64,000 bases of DNA from Ferrimonas kyonanensis DSM 18153 (GCF_000425405.1 NZ_AUDJ01000015.1:148655-212654); one strand, 5' to 3'. Shown: positions 43,731-52,922, counted from the stretch's first letter. Numbers and translations: made by a program. The notes: generated by a model not told the origin, from the letters alone.

Positions 43731-43922
43731 TGGGGTCAGAGTCATGGTGGCATACCAATACTGAATTGAAGTTGTGTTGAGGCTGCGATATTGCGGTGGC
43801 GATTCTGCCCTTACACAGTCTTACACTGGCCTCGGGTCAGGTAGGCACACCTTACACTGGCTTACCCCCTTTCTCAGTCAAAATGTCACACTCGGGTTAC
43901 ATTCGATAGAGAGAGTAATGCT

Positions 43923-45152
43923 ATGAAATACGGACAGTTTTCACCTGCAATGGTACTGATTTCCCTGTTGGCGTTGTCGGGATGCAACTCTGACTCTTCC
44001 AGTTTGTCGGTAACGCCGAAACCAAAACCAGACTCGGGACTTGAGGAAACCACCACCGTATTGGGCATAGAAGCCATTCCACAAGCACTCGCCGCCACCT
44101 ACACCAGTCAGCTGAAATTTAATCGTTATACCAAGGTGGTGGCGCCTAATGGAAAAGCGATTCACATCCTGGCCCAGGATCAGTTGTCGGACAATCAGAT
44201 TGTCAGGGCCAGATCCATTCTGGAGCATTACTTGACGCCCTTGGCGGGCTCCGAGTTTGGCAGTGACAAAACGGCGGTGGCCAATAAGATGACCGACAAC
44301 CATGCCACACTGTTGCTGCTGAATGGCAGTGACGATGGCAGTAATCCGGCCACGGAACTGGAGGGACAACCTCTGTACCAGAACGAGATCCAGGTCGAAG
44401 GGCACCCTTGGTACATCGAGCAAAACTACGAGCATCGTGATGCCAGTTTTGAAGAGATATTGCACATGGTCCATGACACTGGGATCGGAGTGGATCAAGG
44501 CCAACAATTTGCTGGGGCGTTACCGGCATTTCAATCTGAAATTCGAAGTGCTCAGGTAGCGGCGCTGAACGGGGCGTTGTGGGGCATAGGTGAAGAAAAC
44601 AAGGGCTGGATTCAGGAGTTAACCGCCGAAAACAGCTTGTCGCAAGAGTACCTAGCGGCAGTGATCGACTCCTATTATGGCCTCTGGGGTGCCTGGCAAC
44701 AGAGTCAGACCCAGGGCATGTGGGGGCTTTATATTGCGAAGACGCGGGAGGAGATTCGGCAGGAGGATCCAGCGGGTTGGCAGTTGATGAGTCACAAGTT
44801 CTTTCACCCCTACCTGACTTATAACGCCAGAATTGATGAAAGTTTCAGTGGGGATTTTAGCCTGAAACTGAATCATAGCCGGCCTTATACGCATCACTCT
44901 CAGTACTTAAAGGACGTTACCCTGACTGGAGATAAAGCGGCCAATGTCATTGTAAATGGCTTTGATAACCACATTACCGGTAATAGGGCGAAGAACCGGG
45001 TGATTTTCAGCGGTCAATCTGCTCAATACACGGTGGAGACCCGATCCGACGGCTCGGTTGTTGTGTCTGATATGGTCGATGATCGAGACGGTGTCAATAC
45101 ACTGGTCGGTATCGAAACCCTGGGGTTCTCTGATACCGACATATCGTTGTAA
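43923..45152 (+). CDS. Large surface or periplasmic lipoprotein of unknown function
   Basis: A 409-residue lipoprotein. The signal MVLISLLALSGC ends in a lipobox near residue 21 and is followed by a serine/proline/lysine-rich linker. I do not recognise the central domain; it holds an IEQNYEHRDASFEEILHMVHD segment with several histidines that could bind metal. The C-terminal 80 residues (GDKAANVIVNGFDNHITGNR, FSGQSAQYTV, DDRDGVNTLVGIETLGFSD) resemble one or two degenerate RTX-like beta-roll turns and the end of secreted calcium-binding proteins. It stands alone between the LysR gene and the convergent TonB operon. Confidence 0.7.
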   Translation: MKYGQFSPAMVLISLLALSGCNSDSSSLSVTPKPKPDSGLEETTTVLGIEAIPQALAATYTSQLKFNRYTKVVAPNGKAIHILAQDQLSDNQIVRARSILEHYLTPLAGSEFGSDKTAVANKMTDNHATLLLLNGSDDGSNPATELEGQPLYQNEIQVEGHPWYIEQNYEHRDASFEEILHMVHDTGIGVDQGQQFAGALPAFQSEIRSAQVAALNGALWGIGEENKGWIQELTAENSLSQEYLAAVIDSYYGLWGAWQQSQTQGMWGLYIAKTREEIRQEDPAGWQLMSHKFFHPYLTYNARIDESFSGDFSLKLNHSRPYTHHSQYLKDVTLTGDKAANVIVNGFDNHITGNRAKNRVIFSGQSAQYTVETRSDGSVVVSDMVDDRDGVNTLVGIETLGFSDTDISL

Positions 45153-45174
45153 ATTCGCAGTGAGGGTGGAATCG

Positions 45175-45200
45175 CCCTGGTGTTATTCAGACAGGGTTTT
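45175..45200 (+). terminator. Possible terminator of the lipoprotein gene
   Basis: CCCTG and CAGGG pair across a 12-base loop and are followed by four T residues. The stem is only five bases, so confidence is low. Confidence 0.3.
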
Positions 45201-45227
45201 ATGGCCACTCCGGTGGCGGTTTCCACC

Positions 45228-46478
45228 TCATTGTGGCTGGGTGTAGTAGGTCAGAGTGTTCATAAGTTGCTCGGCGGTGGTCTGATAGCCGCCCAGTTGA
45301 GCCAGTTCGCGGTAGACCTGCATCGCTTCCGGCCATTGCTGAGACAGCCAGTGGCTTTGGGCGATGGCCAGCAGCGCCTGGGCCCGGTGTCTAAGTCGCT
45401 GTTGACGTTGCTGCTTAAGATTCTCTGGGTCATCGCCCTTCAGGGGAGCTTTGCCCACTTTGTGCCACTGCGCTCTGGCCTGTTCAGGCCGGTTGAGGGC
45501 GCTAAGCAGTTGGCCTTGGAGCAGCAGTAGCCGGTCTGCTTGCTGCGGGGGCAGCGATTGGCTGGCAGTCAGTCGTTCACTGGCTGCCAATGTGGTGGCG
45601 TAGTTTCCGGCCCAAAAGCCGTAATAGAGGCAATTGAGGCTAAGCGTCTGATCCGCAGAGGCGCTGCAGTCAGCGGCCAGGTCATAGGCGTCGAGTTGAC
45701 CATAGAGTTGCAGTAAGGCTGTCGAGGGGGCGCTGTTCGGAGACAGCAGATCCGCCATCTGCAGAGCCGTCGCCGCCTGCAGAGGCCGTTGTTGCTGCAG
45801 CAAGCTCTGGGCCAGCAGTTGCCACGCTTGCACCTGCTCATTCGGACTCAGTGCCTCATTGACCAGCCAAAGGCGACAGTCTTGTTCCAGCCCAGGCCAG
45901 TCTTCAAGGGCCAGTAGGCTGTAGCTTCTAAGGGGCCGCCAGTGCGCCGGGATCGGGATTCCTGAAACCGGAGTAAGCGCGTGCAGCGCGTCGGAATAGC
46001 GCCGCAGTTGATACAAGGCATAGCCATGCAGGTACTGCAGCGCAGGGGTAGGCTCAACGCGGCTTGAGGCCAGTAACTCGGCCACCTTGGCGTAGTCTTG
46101 CTGCTCCAGCCACAGTTGTGCCAGTGACTCCAGCATCAGCCCATCATCAGGATGCCGTTTCAGTCCCTGCTGCCAGCACTGGGCCGAGCGCTGGGCCTCG
46201 CCGGCTTCGTTGAAGGCGCGGCAACCGTAATGAAACAGCATCGCCGGCACCGATTCGGCTTCCAGCAGGGGCGCAATCAGCGCCGCGGCTTGTTGGCTGT
46301 GGTGTTGATCCAGCAACTTTGTGGCCCGCTTCAACACCAGGTATTGATGGCCGGACAAGCCCTGAGGCGCCGCAGCGGCGCTCAGCGGCATAACCAGGGC
46401 GGCGACCAGAGACAGCCCTGAAATTACCGCAGCTGGCGATGTGGGTCGGCTACTTAATTTGAAAATTGATCGGAACAT
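45228..46478 (-). CDS. TPR-repeat protein of the TonB operon
   Basis: A 416-residue periplasmic protein. A signal peptide of about 40 residues (SGLSLVAALVMPLSAAAAP) precedes tetratricopeptide-like helical repeats (for example AGEAQRSAQCWQQGLKRHPD, YAKVAELLAS, GYALYQLRRYSDALHAL). It is the last gene of the operon and its ATG lies inside the end of tonB (29-base overlap); the ribosome site is weak. TPR proteins occupy this position in Vibrio/Shewanella TtpC-type TonB2 operons, where they may assist the TonB complex. The start is uncertain: longer in-frame reading is possible. Confidence 0.8.
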   Translation of the reverse strand: MFRSIFKLSSRPTSPAAVISGLSLVAALVMPLSAAAAPQGLSGHQYLVLKRATKLLDQHHSQQAAALIAPLLEAESVPAMLFHYGCRAFNEAGEAQRSAQCWQQGLKRHPDDGLMLESLAQLWLEQQDYAKVAELLASSRVEPTPALQYLHGYALYQLRRYSDALHALTPVSGIPIPAHWRPLRSYSLLALEDWPGLEQDCRLWLVNEALSPNEQVQAWQLLAQSLLQQQRPLQAATALQMADLLSPNSAPSTALLQLYGQLDAYDLAADCSASADQTLSLNCLYYGFWAGNYATTLAASERLTASQSLPPQQADRLLLLQGQLLSALNRPEQARAQWHKVGKAPLKGDDPENLKQQRQQRLRHRAQALLAIAQSHWLSQQWPEAMQVYRELAQLGGYQTTAEQLMNTLTYYTQPQ

Positions 46479-47079
46479 CCACGTACACCGAGACAGATTG
46501 GTTTTGAATTTCCGCCGGTTTGAATCGCCAGCGCCTGGCCGCGGCCAATGCGGCGTCGTCAAACAGCTGCTGTGGTTGAGCGTCTTGTACTCTGGCGTCG
46601 ATCACCTCTCCGGTCTCACTGACCACCAACCTCAGCATCACCTTACCGGTCAGGCCCTGACTGCGGGCGGCGACGGGCATTTTAGGTGGAATGTAATGCA
46701 GCAGTTTTGGCGGTGTATCCACCTCGCTGAGGCCGACCAATCCTTGACTTAGGGCTGGCGCTGCGGGTGGCGATAAGGGCGGTGTCGATATCGTCAATGG
46801 CGTCATGGCGATGCGCACGGTTGAGGGCGTGGAGGCCACCGGGGTAAGGCTCAGCGGCTGCGGCTTGTGGGCCTTGGCCAGGATTTTCTTCTGCACCGGC
46901 GTCTGCACCTTTTGCTGTTGAGGGGGCGGCAGACGTAGGGGCCGGACGGGCGGTGTCGCTGCCGGAATCACATTGTCCGGCAGGCGGTTAAGGTAACTGG
47001 GCAGCCAGATCACCAGCAGATAACTCAGTGGCAAAGCCAGCATCAGGCGAGCCAGGGCACCGGCGAGACGTCGAATCAC
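46450..47079 (-). CDS. tonB: TonB-family energy transducer
   Basis: A 209-residue protein with one N-terminal helix (about residues 13-30), a proline- and lysine-rich periplasmic span (PPVRPLRLPPPQQQKVQTPV, KKILAKAHKPQPLSLTP) and a C-terminal TonB domain (PPKMPVAARSQGLTGKVMLR and DAALAAARRWRFKPAEI). It carries proton-motive energy from ExbBD to outer-membrane receptors, and its co-transcribed receptor lies at 54953-57013. Size and order match the TonB2 type. ATGA-type overlap joins it to exbD. Confidence 0.93.
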   Translation of the reverse strand: MIRRLAGALARLMLALPLSYLLVIWLPSYLNRLPDNVIPAATPPVRPLRLPPPQQQKVQTPVQKKILAKAHKPQPLSLTPVASTPSTVRIAMTPLTISTPPLSPPAAPALSQGLVGLSEVDTPPKLLHYIPPKMPVAARSQGLTGKVMLRLVVSETGEVIDARVQDAQPQQLFDDAALAAARRWRFKPAEIQNQSVSVYVDVPINFQIK

Positions 47080-47489
47080 GGCCGGCCATCCATCGGCTCG
47101 GTCGCCACCGACGCACCAGATAACCCGGCCTGTTTGGCGATGTCCAGGGCTTTGATGGTGATGCCTGTTGGCGTGCGAGTGTCGGCCACGATCAGCAGCT
47201 GAGCATTTTCGGTTTGGGCAGCCACCTGCTGCAGGGTGGCAGGCAGATAGTAGATGTCCAGTGGCTGTTGTTGCCAGAACAGACGGCCGGCCGCATCGAT
47301 GGTCAGGATCAGCGGTGTGCCGTGGCTGACCTCGGCGCTGTTGGCCTGGGGCCGCTGAATCTCCATCTTTTGCAGGCGCACAAAGCTGGTGGAGACGATA
47401 AAAAAGATCAGCAGAATGAACACCACATCCAGCATTGGGGTCATGTTCACTTCGGTGTCACTGCTCTGATTAAAGCGATCGCTCAGCAT
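47076..47489 (-). CDS. exbD: ExbD-family proton-channel subunit
   Basis: A 137-residue inner-membrane protein with one helix. The essential aspartate is in VNMTPMLDVVFILLIFFIVS (near residue 21). A periplasmic domain follows. The ATG at 47489 was chosen because it begins just before the conserved helix and overlaps the exbB stop by 7 bases. Together with ExbB and TtpC it energises TonB. Confidence 0.92.
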   Translation of the reverse strand: MLSDRFNQSSDTEVNMTPMLDVVFILLIFFIVSTSFVRLQKMEIQRPQANSAEVSHGTPLILTIDAAGRLFWQQQPLDIYYLPATLQQVAAQTENAQLLIVADTRTPTGITIKALDIAKQAGLSGASVATEPMDGRP

Positions 47490-47968
47490 GTCGATGCTCC
47501 TGTTTGCTGCCGTTGCAGGCGTGCCAGTCGGCGCCGCCATAGGTAGGCCAGCAGCAGCCCTGGAACGCCCACCAGCAAGCCGGTTTGGGTGGTGATCATC
47601 GCCATGGCGATGCCATCGGACAGGGCCTTACCATCGTGAAGACCGGTATGGGACAGGGCATCGAACATGACGATCATGCCATTGACGGTGCCCAGAAGCC
47701 CAAGCAACGGCGCAGTGGTGGCCAGTAGGGTGATGGCCTGCAGTTGCCCCTGAGGCTGCCAGAAACGACGTTGTGACTCGAGCCGGCACAGACGTTGATC
47801 CAGCCAGGCTACGCCCGTGGTCGGCACGCGGTGTTGGCAGTGAGCGCCGCTGCCTATCAGCAGGCCGGCGGCCAACCACAGCATGGTCACACAACACAAC
47901 AGCAGCGGCCACATGATGGGCCCCCCCTGGCGCAGGTAATCCAGGATCTCTGTCACTGCCTCGGTCAT
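47483..47968 (-). CDS. exbB: ExbB/TolQ/MotA-family proton-channel subunit
   Basis: A 161-residue membrane protein with three helices (about residues 17-36, 85-105 and 125-148). The family motif is seen in TAPLLGLLGTVNGMIVMFDA and ALSDGIAMAMITTQTGLLVG. It is the short ExbB2 type that pairs with TtpC in TonB2-like systems. It overlaps the ttpC gene by 4 bases and exbD by 7. Confidence 0.92.
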   Translation of the reverse strand: MTEAVTEILDYLRQGGPIMWPLLLCCVTMLWLAAGLLIGSGAHCQHRVPTTGVAWLDQRLCRLESQRRFWQPQGQLQAITLLATTAPLLGLLGTVNGMIVMFDALSHTGLHDGKALSDGIAMAMITTQTGLLVGVPGLLLAYLWRRRLARLQRQQTGASTC

Positions 47969-49374
47969 GACGGCGTTCCTGTCGCCGCTGTCAGCGTGGA
48001 GCTGCCGCCAGAGGCCGCGGTTTCTGCGCGCTGTGCCAGTAACCAGGCGCCGTGTTGCTCCATGTCCAGCGTCAGCCGCTGCGCCCGGCGCTTCAATGGG
48101 TGCAGCAGCAGCAGTAGTGGAATGGCGATCACCAGACCCACCTGAGTGGTGATCAGCGCCTTACTGATCCCCCCGGACAGCAGTTTCGGTTCGCTGTTGC
48201 CAAACTGGGTCAGGGTTTGAAAGGTCTCTATCATACCGGTGACGGTACCCAGCAGCCCCAGCATCGGGGCCAAGGCAGCCAGCAGAGCCACCAGTGCCAG
48301 TCCACGTTCAAACCGCCCCACCTGCTTCAGCATCCCCTGCTTCAGGGCGTAGTCCACGCCCTGCAGATCCTGATGGCTTGCCGCCTGGCGCAGCACCGCG
48401 GCCGCGGGTTGGCGACCGCTGATTGTTTGTTGAGGGGGGGGGGTGTCAACGTTGGCTCCCAAGGGCTGCCAATAAAACAACCGCACCGCGCACACGACCA
48501 GGGTGATTAGGCCGGCTGCCGCAACCGCCAGCAGCGGCCACAGCAACTCACCCCCCTGGCGCAGGGTTTGTAACAGGCTTTGAGGCTCGGCCAGCAGTGG
48601 CAATAATGCGCCTTGACTGACGTCCAGCATCAGGGTCGGGCTGGTGCCGCTGAGCCACTGTTGCTGGGCGCTGGCAAGGTCGTCGCTGACACCGATAAAT
48701 CGGTTATCGTGGCCGTCGACCAGACCCAGTTGCTGAGCCTGATCACCGATGGCCATGGCGCTGCCCAATATGGTCAGGGCGGTGGCAGCGGGCTTGCCGT
48801 TATCCTGGAGTACCGGCGCCTGAGCGTGGTTTATCTGGCCGGTGTAGCGCATGTCGGCCAGGGCAAATTGAATCAACTGCTCCAGCTCGGCGATGGCCGG
48901 GAAATGAGGCTGTGCCAACTGCTGCTGCAGCCACTGGGCGCGCTGGGGTGCCAGGTAGCTCGTAAGGCTGCGCTGCCAGCGCTGGGTCATGGCCGACAGC
49001 ATCTGCTGATAGCTGGTCTGAACCAGGCTGAGATCGGCTTGCGCGGCTTGTTTTTGTTGTTCTAACTCGCTTTTTTGCGCCTGAAGCGCAACAAGATCTG
49101 CCTTAAGTGCTGTCAACTGAGCCTGCCGGGCGGCGAGGGTTGTTTTTAACTCGGCGGTGGTGGCTTTGGTGTACCGCTGCTGCGACAGCTGCTGTTGTTG
49201 CCACTGGTCGTTGCGCCGTTGCATCTGTTGCGCTTTATCGGTGACCCGTGTCTGCAGTGACGGGGCGGATTTGGCGCCCTGAGCGTCGGCGGCCCCAGAT
49301 GGCTGCGAGGCGGCGGGGGCGGTTGCCATGGCGGTACTCAGCAATAATACCAGCAAGGGAAAAGGTCGAATCAT
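47965..49374 (-). CDS. ttpC: TtpC-type MotA/TolQ/ExbB proton-channel protein
   Basis: A 469-residue ExbB relative. It has a signal peptide (residues 1-22), a long periplasmic coiled coil rich in Q, A and K (about 30-135), a globular periplasmic part, and three helices in the last 200 residues with MLGLLGTVTGMIETFQTLTQ and LSGGISKALITTQVGLVIAI. This is the architecture of TtpC, the fourth obligatory member of TonB2 systems in Vibrio. The ATG at 49374 overlaps the DUF3450 stop as TGATG; a GTG one codon earlier is also possible. Confidence 0.9.
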   Translation of the reverse strand: MIRPFPLLVLLLSTAMATAPAASQPSGAADAQGAKSAPSLQTRVTDKAQQMQRRNDQWQQQQLSQQRYTKATTAELKTTLAARQAQLTALKADLVALQAQKSELEQQKQAAQADLSLVQTSYQQMLSAMTQRWQRSLTSYLAPQRAQWLQQQLAQPHFPAIAELEQLIQFALADMRYTGQINHAQAPVLQDNGKPAATALTILGSAMAIGDQAQQLGLVDGHDNRFIGVSDDLASAQQQWLSGTSPTLMLDVSQGALLPLLAEPQSLLQTLRQGGELLWPLLAVAAAGLITLVVCAVRLFYWQPLGANVDTPPPQQTISGRQPAAAVLRQAASHQDLQGVDYALKQGMLKQVGRFERGLALVALLAALAPMLGLLGTVTGMIETFQTLTQFGNSEPKLLSGGISKALITTQVGLVIAIPLLLLLHPLKRRAQRLTLDMEQHGAWLLAQRAETAASGGSSTLTAATGTPS

Positions 49375-50102
49375 CACGAGCGGCCTCCTGGCAGTGGCAA
49401 CGGCAACAGTTCGGCTCGCTGTTGGTTCTGGCTGATGGCAATGGCGCTGCGAATCGCTTGGCGATAACGGTCATCCAAAGGCTGCCATTGTGCGCGGGCG
49501 GGGTCGAAGTAGGCGTTGAGGCTGCCATCCGCAGTTTGTGCCAGCCACAGCAATCGACCTAATCGGAAGCTCTGAACCTGGCGGCTTTGGCCGTCAATGA
49601 CGATGCGCTGTTGTGCCACCACGGTGCCATAGCCTTGCTCCACTTCGATCTGAATGACCTCCATCAGATGACGGAAACGCTCAGCCTGGCTGACATCGGC
49701 GTTATCCAGGCTTTGGCGAAACAGCGCCAGTCGTCGTTGCCGCTCTTCGGTAAGAAACGGCAGGTCGTCGTGAATCTGCTGTTCCAGCCGGGCGTACCAT
49801 ACCTCCAGGCTGGGTTCCAGTTGTCTGGCGATGGCGGCGATGTTGGCCAGGTCGTCATTGAGGGCGTCGATCTGCCGTTGTTGCTGGGCGATCTGCCGCT
49901 GCAGCTTTTCAATTTGGAATTCCGTCCAGTAGATCTGTGCCAATGCTTGCTGCTGCTCGCTGTATTGGGCGGCCTGCTCCTGTTGCCATAGGCGGGCTTT
50001 TTTCCCCAGTGTGCTGGCGCGCTCAATGGGGGCGGTGAGCGGTTGAGTGAGATCATCCACACTCAGGCTGGTGGAGGCGCAAAACAGTAGGGTCATTAAC
50101 AT
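49374..50102 (-). CDS. DUF3450 periplasmic coiled-coil protein
   Basis: A 242-residue exported protein. The signal is MLMTLLFCASTSLSVDD, and a long coiled coil follows (residues 30-100: YSEQQQALAQIYWTEFQIEK and onward). The C-terminal part has FLTEERQRRLALFRQSLDN and MEVIQIEVEQGYGT. DUF3450 proteins lie immediately upstream of TtpC in TonB2-type operons and may help it reach the outer-membrane receptor. It overlaps the ResB-like gene by 7 bases and ttpC by one. Confidence 0.88.
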   Translation of the reverse strand: MLMTLLFCASTSLSVDDLTQPLTAPIERASTLGKKARLWQQEQAAQYSEQQQALAQIYWTEFQIEKLQRQIAQQQRQIDALNDDLANIAAIARQLEPSLEVWYARLEQQIHDDLPFLTEERQRRLALFRQSLDNADVSQAERFRHLMEVIQIEVEQGYGTVVAQQRIVIDGQSRQVQSFRLGRLLWLAQTADGSLNAYFDPARAQWQPLDDRYRQAIRSAIAISQNQQRAELLPLPLPGGRS

Positions 50103-50926
50103 CTGACTTGCTCCGATGATGAGGAAAACAGGATTCGGTGAACGATTTGGCCAATGAGGGCCGCCAGTAGCGCCAGATAGCAGCCGATAAACCAGCCGCT
50201 GAGGGGGTTATTGGTCAACGTCAGTTTGACGCTGAGGGCGCTGTCCGCTGCGGCATAGGGCACAAAGAAGTCGGTGACGGTGAGTCGGCGGTGACCGAAG
50301 ACCAAGGGGCTCAGAAACCCGGCCCGGCCTTGAAGGCGCTGGCCACTTTGGTCGTGGCTGACCGTGAAGGTGGCCCAGTTTCGGGTGGGATCAAATTGGT
50401 CGAGGCTGCGGCGGGTAATGCGACCGGCGCGGCTGTGGCCGTCCTGATCTTGACGGATCAGGTTGAGATCATTGCGGTAGTCGATGTGGTTCAGGGTGAC
50501 GGTGTGGCCTTCGAATTGCACCGATTCACCGGCTTTCAGGGTCTGGTGCTGTGGCTGGTGGGCCCACAGGATGTCCAGACCATGGCAGGCAAAGATCAAC
50601 AGGGTCAGCAGATGAATCGGCAGCAGTAAAAAATGGCGGTGACGCAGCTTGCGCCGTTTCCACAGCGGCCACAGGCTGTGGTAGCTGCAGACTAGGGTAC
50701 TCAGCCCTAACAGAACGAAGATCACCACCAGGCTAACTAGCCAGGCCAACAGCGCGAGGTTGTGCTGCAGTATGCTCTGCCACTGGGACAGCGGCAGTTG
50801 ATTCAGTTGTTTTAGTGGCCAGCGGTAGCCCCAGATATCCGCCAGTGCCATGCCCAGGGCAAACCACAACGCCGCCAAGGTCAGTAGCACGCACCCCAGG
50901 CGCATGGATCGAAACAATCGGATCAT
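50096..50926 (-). CDS. Divergent ResB/CcsB-like membrane protein
   Basis: A 276-residue protein with three N-terminal helices (about residues 10-30, 56-78, 98-116), a periplasmic domain of about 120 residues (LKAGESVQFEGHTVTLNHID, RNWATFTVSHDQSGQRLQGR) and a final helix (about 248-268). This is the ResB (System II cytochrome c biogenesis) layout, though much shorter than typical ResB. The ATG at 50926 has an ATGA overlap with the CcsA-like gene. ResB and CcsA together move and present heme. In a TonB uptake operon they could handle heme or act in reducing a metal chelate; this is inference. Confidence 0.68.
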   Translation of the reverse strand: MIRLFRSMRLGCVLLTLAALWFALGMALADIWGYRWPLKQLNQLPLSQWQSILQHNLALLAWLVSLVVIFVLLGLSTLVCSYHSLWPLWKRRKLRHRHFLLLPIHLLTLLIFACHGLDILWAHQPQHQTLKAGESVQFEGHTVTLNHIDYRNDLNLIRQDQDGHSRAGRITRRSLDQFDPTRNWATFTVSHDQSGQRLQGRAGFLSPLVFGHRRLTVTDFFVPYAAADSALSVKLTLTNNPLSGWFIGCYLALLAALIGQIVHRILFSSSSEQVRC

Positions 50927-51624
50927 AACAGCCGATACCCCAGTTGCAGCAGGGCGATGAAGCTCAGTAGCAGCGCCTTGGCCATCTGCTGTCGTCTGCT
51001 GCCCCTGAACCAGCGATGTGGAAAATGGAACACCAGCACCAGCAGCAGATACAACAGCGCCGAGAAGAAGAAGTGGTTGCTCCAGCTCCAGCTGTGTCCC
51101 CAGCCCTGCATCGCCCAGTAGCTGCCGGCGATCTCGCCGGCCAGAAACAGGGTGCCGGCGGTCAGTGCCAGCAGGTGGCTGCAGTGTGCCAGCTTGGCGT
51201 CGCTTCGGCTTGGCAATAGCCCATAGCCAATCGCAGCGGCAATGACGCAACCCAGAGACAATGGTCGCGACAGGAAAAATAGCTGTGCCCACAGGTAGTC
51301 GCCCATGGCACTGGTGTCAGTCGGGGCAGAGAAACCGCTGGCCAACAGCAGCAGTAACACGCCAAGGGTGGCGCTTATCAGGCGGTAAGTACGCAGTAGG
51401 TCTGGCCGTGCCAACGGCCTCATGGCGATGCCGCTGAGCAGAGCGGCGCTGATCAGCAGCAGCGCCAGGGTGCTGGAATAGAGAAACTGGGGGCTGCTGA
51501 GGGACAGATGCACGAGTCCGCCGACCGCGAACACTCCGGTCATCGCGTTGGCACACCAGGTCCAATTCAGTTGCAGGGGCCAAGGGCGCGACCGGTTCAG
51601 TGGCGGCTTAAGTTTGCTGGTCAT
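50923..51624 (-). CDS. Divergent CcsA/CcmC-like membrane protein with altered WWD motif
   Basis: A 233-residue protein with about seven hydrophobic segments. The stretch GSYWAMQGWGHSWSWSN (near residues 165-181) lines up with the tryptophan-rich WWD heme-binding signature of CcsA/CcmC/CcmF (W-A-x-x-x-WG-x-x-W-x-WD-P), but the conserved D-P is S-N. Histidines at LAHCSH and in the helices could still ligate heme. The ATG at 51624 gives the ATGA overlap with the upstream ATPase gene. It works with the ResB-like partner. Whether heme is bound must be tested. Confidence 0.68.
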   Translation of the reverse strand: MTSKLKPPLNRSRPWPLQLNWTWCANAMTGVFAVGGLVHLSLSSPQFLYSSTLALLLISAALLSGIAMRPLARPDLLRTYRLISATLGVLLLLLASGFSAPTDTSAMGDYLWAQLFFLSRPLSLGCVIAAAIGYGLLPSRSDAKLAHCSHLLALTAGTLFLAGEIAGSYWAMQGWGHSWSWSNHFFFSALLYLLLVLVFHFPHRWFRGSRRQQMAKALLLSFIALLQLGYRLL

Positions 51625-52922
51625 TGGTGGCAAAACGCCTCGATAGTGGCGTAGGCGTCGGCAGCGCCGCTCTCGACCACCTGCGGGCTGCCCAGCTGCC
51701 AGTAGTCGATGGCCTGCTGAATCAGGGAAGGGCGCACCACCCAGATGTGTTTGCGTTTGGGGTCGGACAACAGTGCCGCGATCGCCTTGGCAAAGCCGCC
51801 ATTTTTTAGCTCCATCGGGCCGATTTCATCCACCAGCCAGATCCCTTGCTGGGTTGAAGTGCGGGGCGTCAGGGCTTCCAAGCCCAACTTGAGGCCGGCC
51901 TCGGAAAAGGTAAATCGAGTGTTGGTGGCCGGATCGAACTGCTGCTGCCGCTGACCGAAACGGGTGCGGGCGCGGGTTCGAACGTCGACGATGTCGCTGC
52001 TGACGCGCAGGCCATCGCGCATCTCACCTGGACAGAGGATGCCGTTGAGATCCAGAGTGCCATCGGCGTTGTCTGCCACCAGGCGTTGTAGCAGGGTGGT
52101 TTTGCCGCTTCCGGATTCGCCGGTGACGATCAGCAATTGTGGGGGCTCGGTGGAGATCAGATGTTGGGGCATAAACACCTCTTGGTGGGCAATGGCCGCA
52201 GAGGCCGTAGTCAGGCCGTACAGCCGGCTTAAGTTGTAGGGCGTCATCACTTCGGTGGTGGTGCCAAAGGCGAGGGGATGACCGTGGTCCAGCATCAGCA
52301 CCCGGTCGGCAAACAGTTGCGCCAGGTTGGGATCGTGCAAAATGGCCACCACGCAGGTGTGTTTCTGTTTGCAGGCTTGCTTCACCAGATGCAGCATGCG
52401 ATAGCGATTGCGGTAATCCAGGTGGTTGGTGGGTTCGTCCAGCAGCAGCAGTTGCTGGCTCTGCACCAATGCCCGTGCCAGCAACAACAGCTGACGCTCT
52501 CCGCCGCTGAGCTGGTTGTATTGGCGGTCGGCCAGGTGCTCGATCCCAAGCTCGACCATGACCGCCAGCGCCTGTTGACGGTGACTGTGGTTTGGGCTGG
52601 CAAAGGCGCCCAGGTAGGGGGTAACCCCCATCAGCACCATGTCCAGGCCGCTGAACGCGAAGGCGGTGTCTTGCTGTTGTGGCACCAGGGCCACGGTGCG
52701 GGCCAGTTGCCTCGGACTGAGGGATGCCAGCGGCTGCTTGTCGATGCTGATGCCGCCCCGCTCGATGGCACGTTGGCCCAGCAGGCAGTCAAACAGTGTC
52801 GATTTACCGACACCGTTGGCGCCGAGAATGGCGACGAATTCACCGGCATTAGCGGAAAAGTTAATGTTATTAAGCAGTAATTTACCACCCAGGTGGCAAT
52901 GAAGACCCTGAACGTTAAGCAT
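51621..52922 (-). CDS. ABC transporter ATPase fused to a second P-loop NTPase domain
   Basis: A 433-residue protein. The first 250 residues form a FecE/BtuD-type ABC ATPase: Walker A GANGVGKST, signature LSGGERQLLLLARAL, Walker B LLLLDEPTNHLD, H-loop LHDPNLAQ. After VFMPQHLISTEPP a second nucleotide-binding domain begins with Walker A GESGSGKTT and has the Walker B-like WLVDEIGPMELKNGGF, the signature of THEP1-like nucleoside-triphosphatases (NTPase_1/DUF2478). The ATG at 52922 follows GGGGG and overlaps the permease stop by 8. The role of the second domain is unknown. Confidence 0.87.
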   Translation of the reverse strand: MLNVQGLHCHLGGKLLLNNINFSANAGEFVAILGANGVGKSTLFDCLLGQRAIERGGISIDKQPLASLSPRQLARTVALVPQQQDTAFAFSGLDMVLMGVTPYLGAFASPNHSHRQQALAVMVELGIEHLADRQYNQLSGGERQLLLLARALVQSQQLLLLDEPTNHLDYRNRYRMLHLVKQACKQKHTCVVAILHDPNLAQLFADRVLMLDHGHPLAFGTTTEVMTPYNLSRLYGLTTASAAIAHQEVFMPQHLISTEPPQLLIVTGESGSGKTTLLQRLVADNADGTLDLNGILCPGEMRDGLRVSSDIVDVRTRARTRFGQRQQQFDPATNTRFTFSEAGLKLGLEALTPRTSTQQGIWLVDEIGPMELKNGGFAKAIAALLSDPKRKHIWVVRPSLIQQAIDYWQLGSPQVVESGAADAYATIEAFCHQ

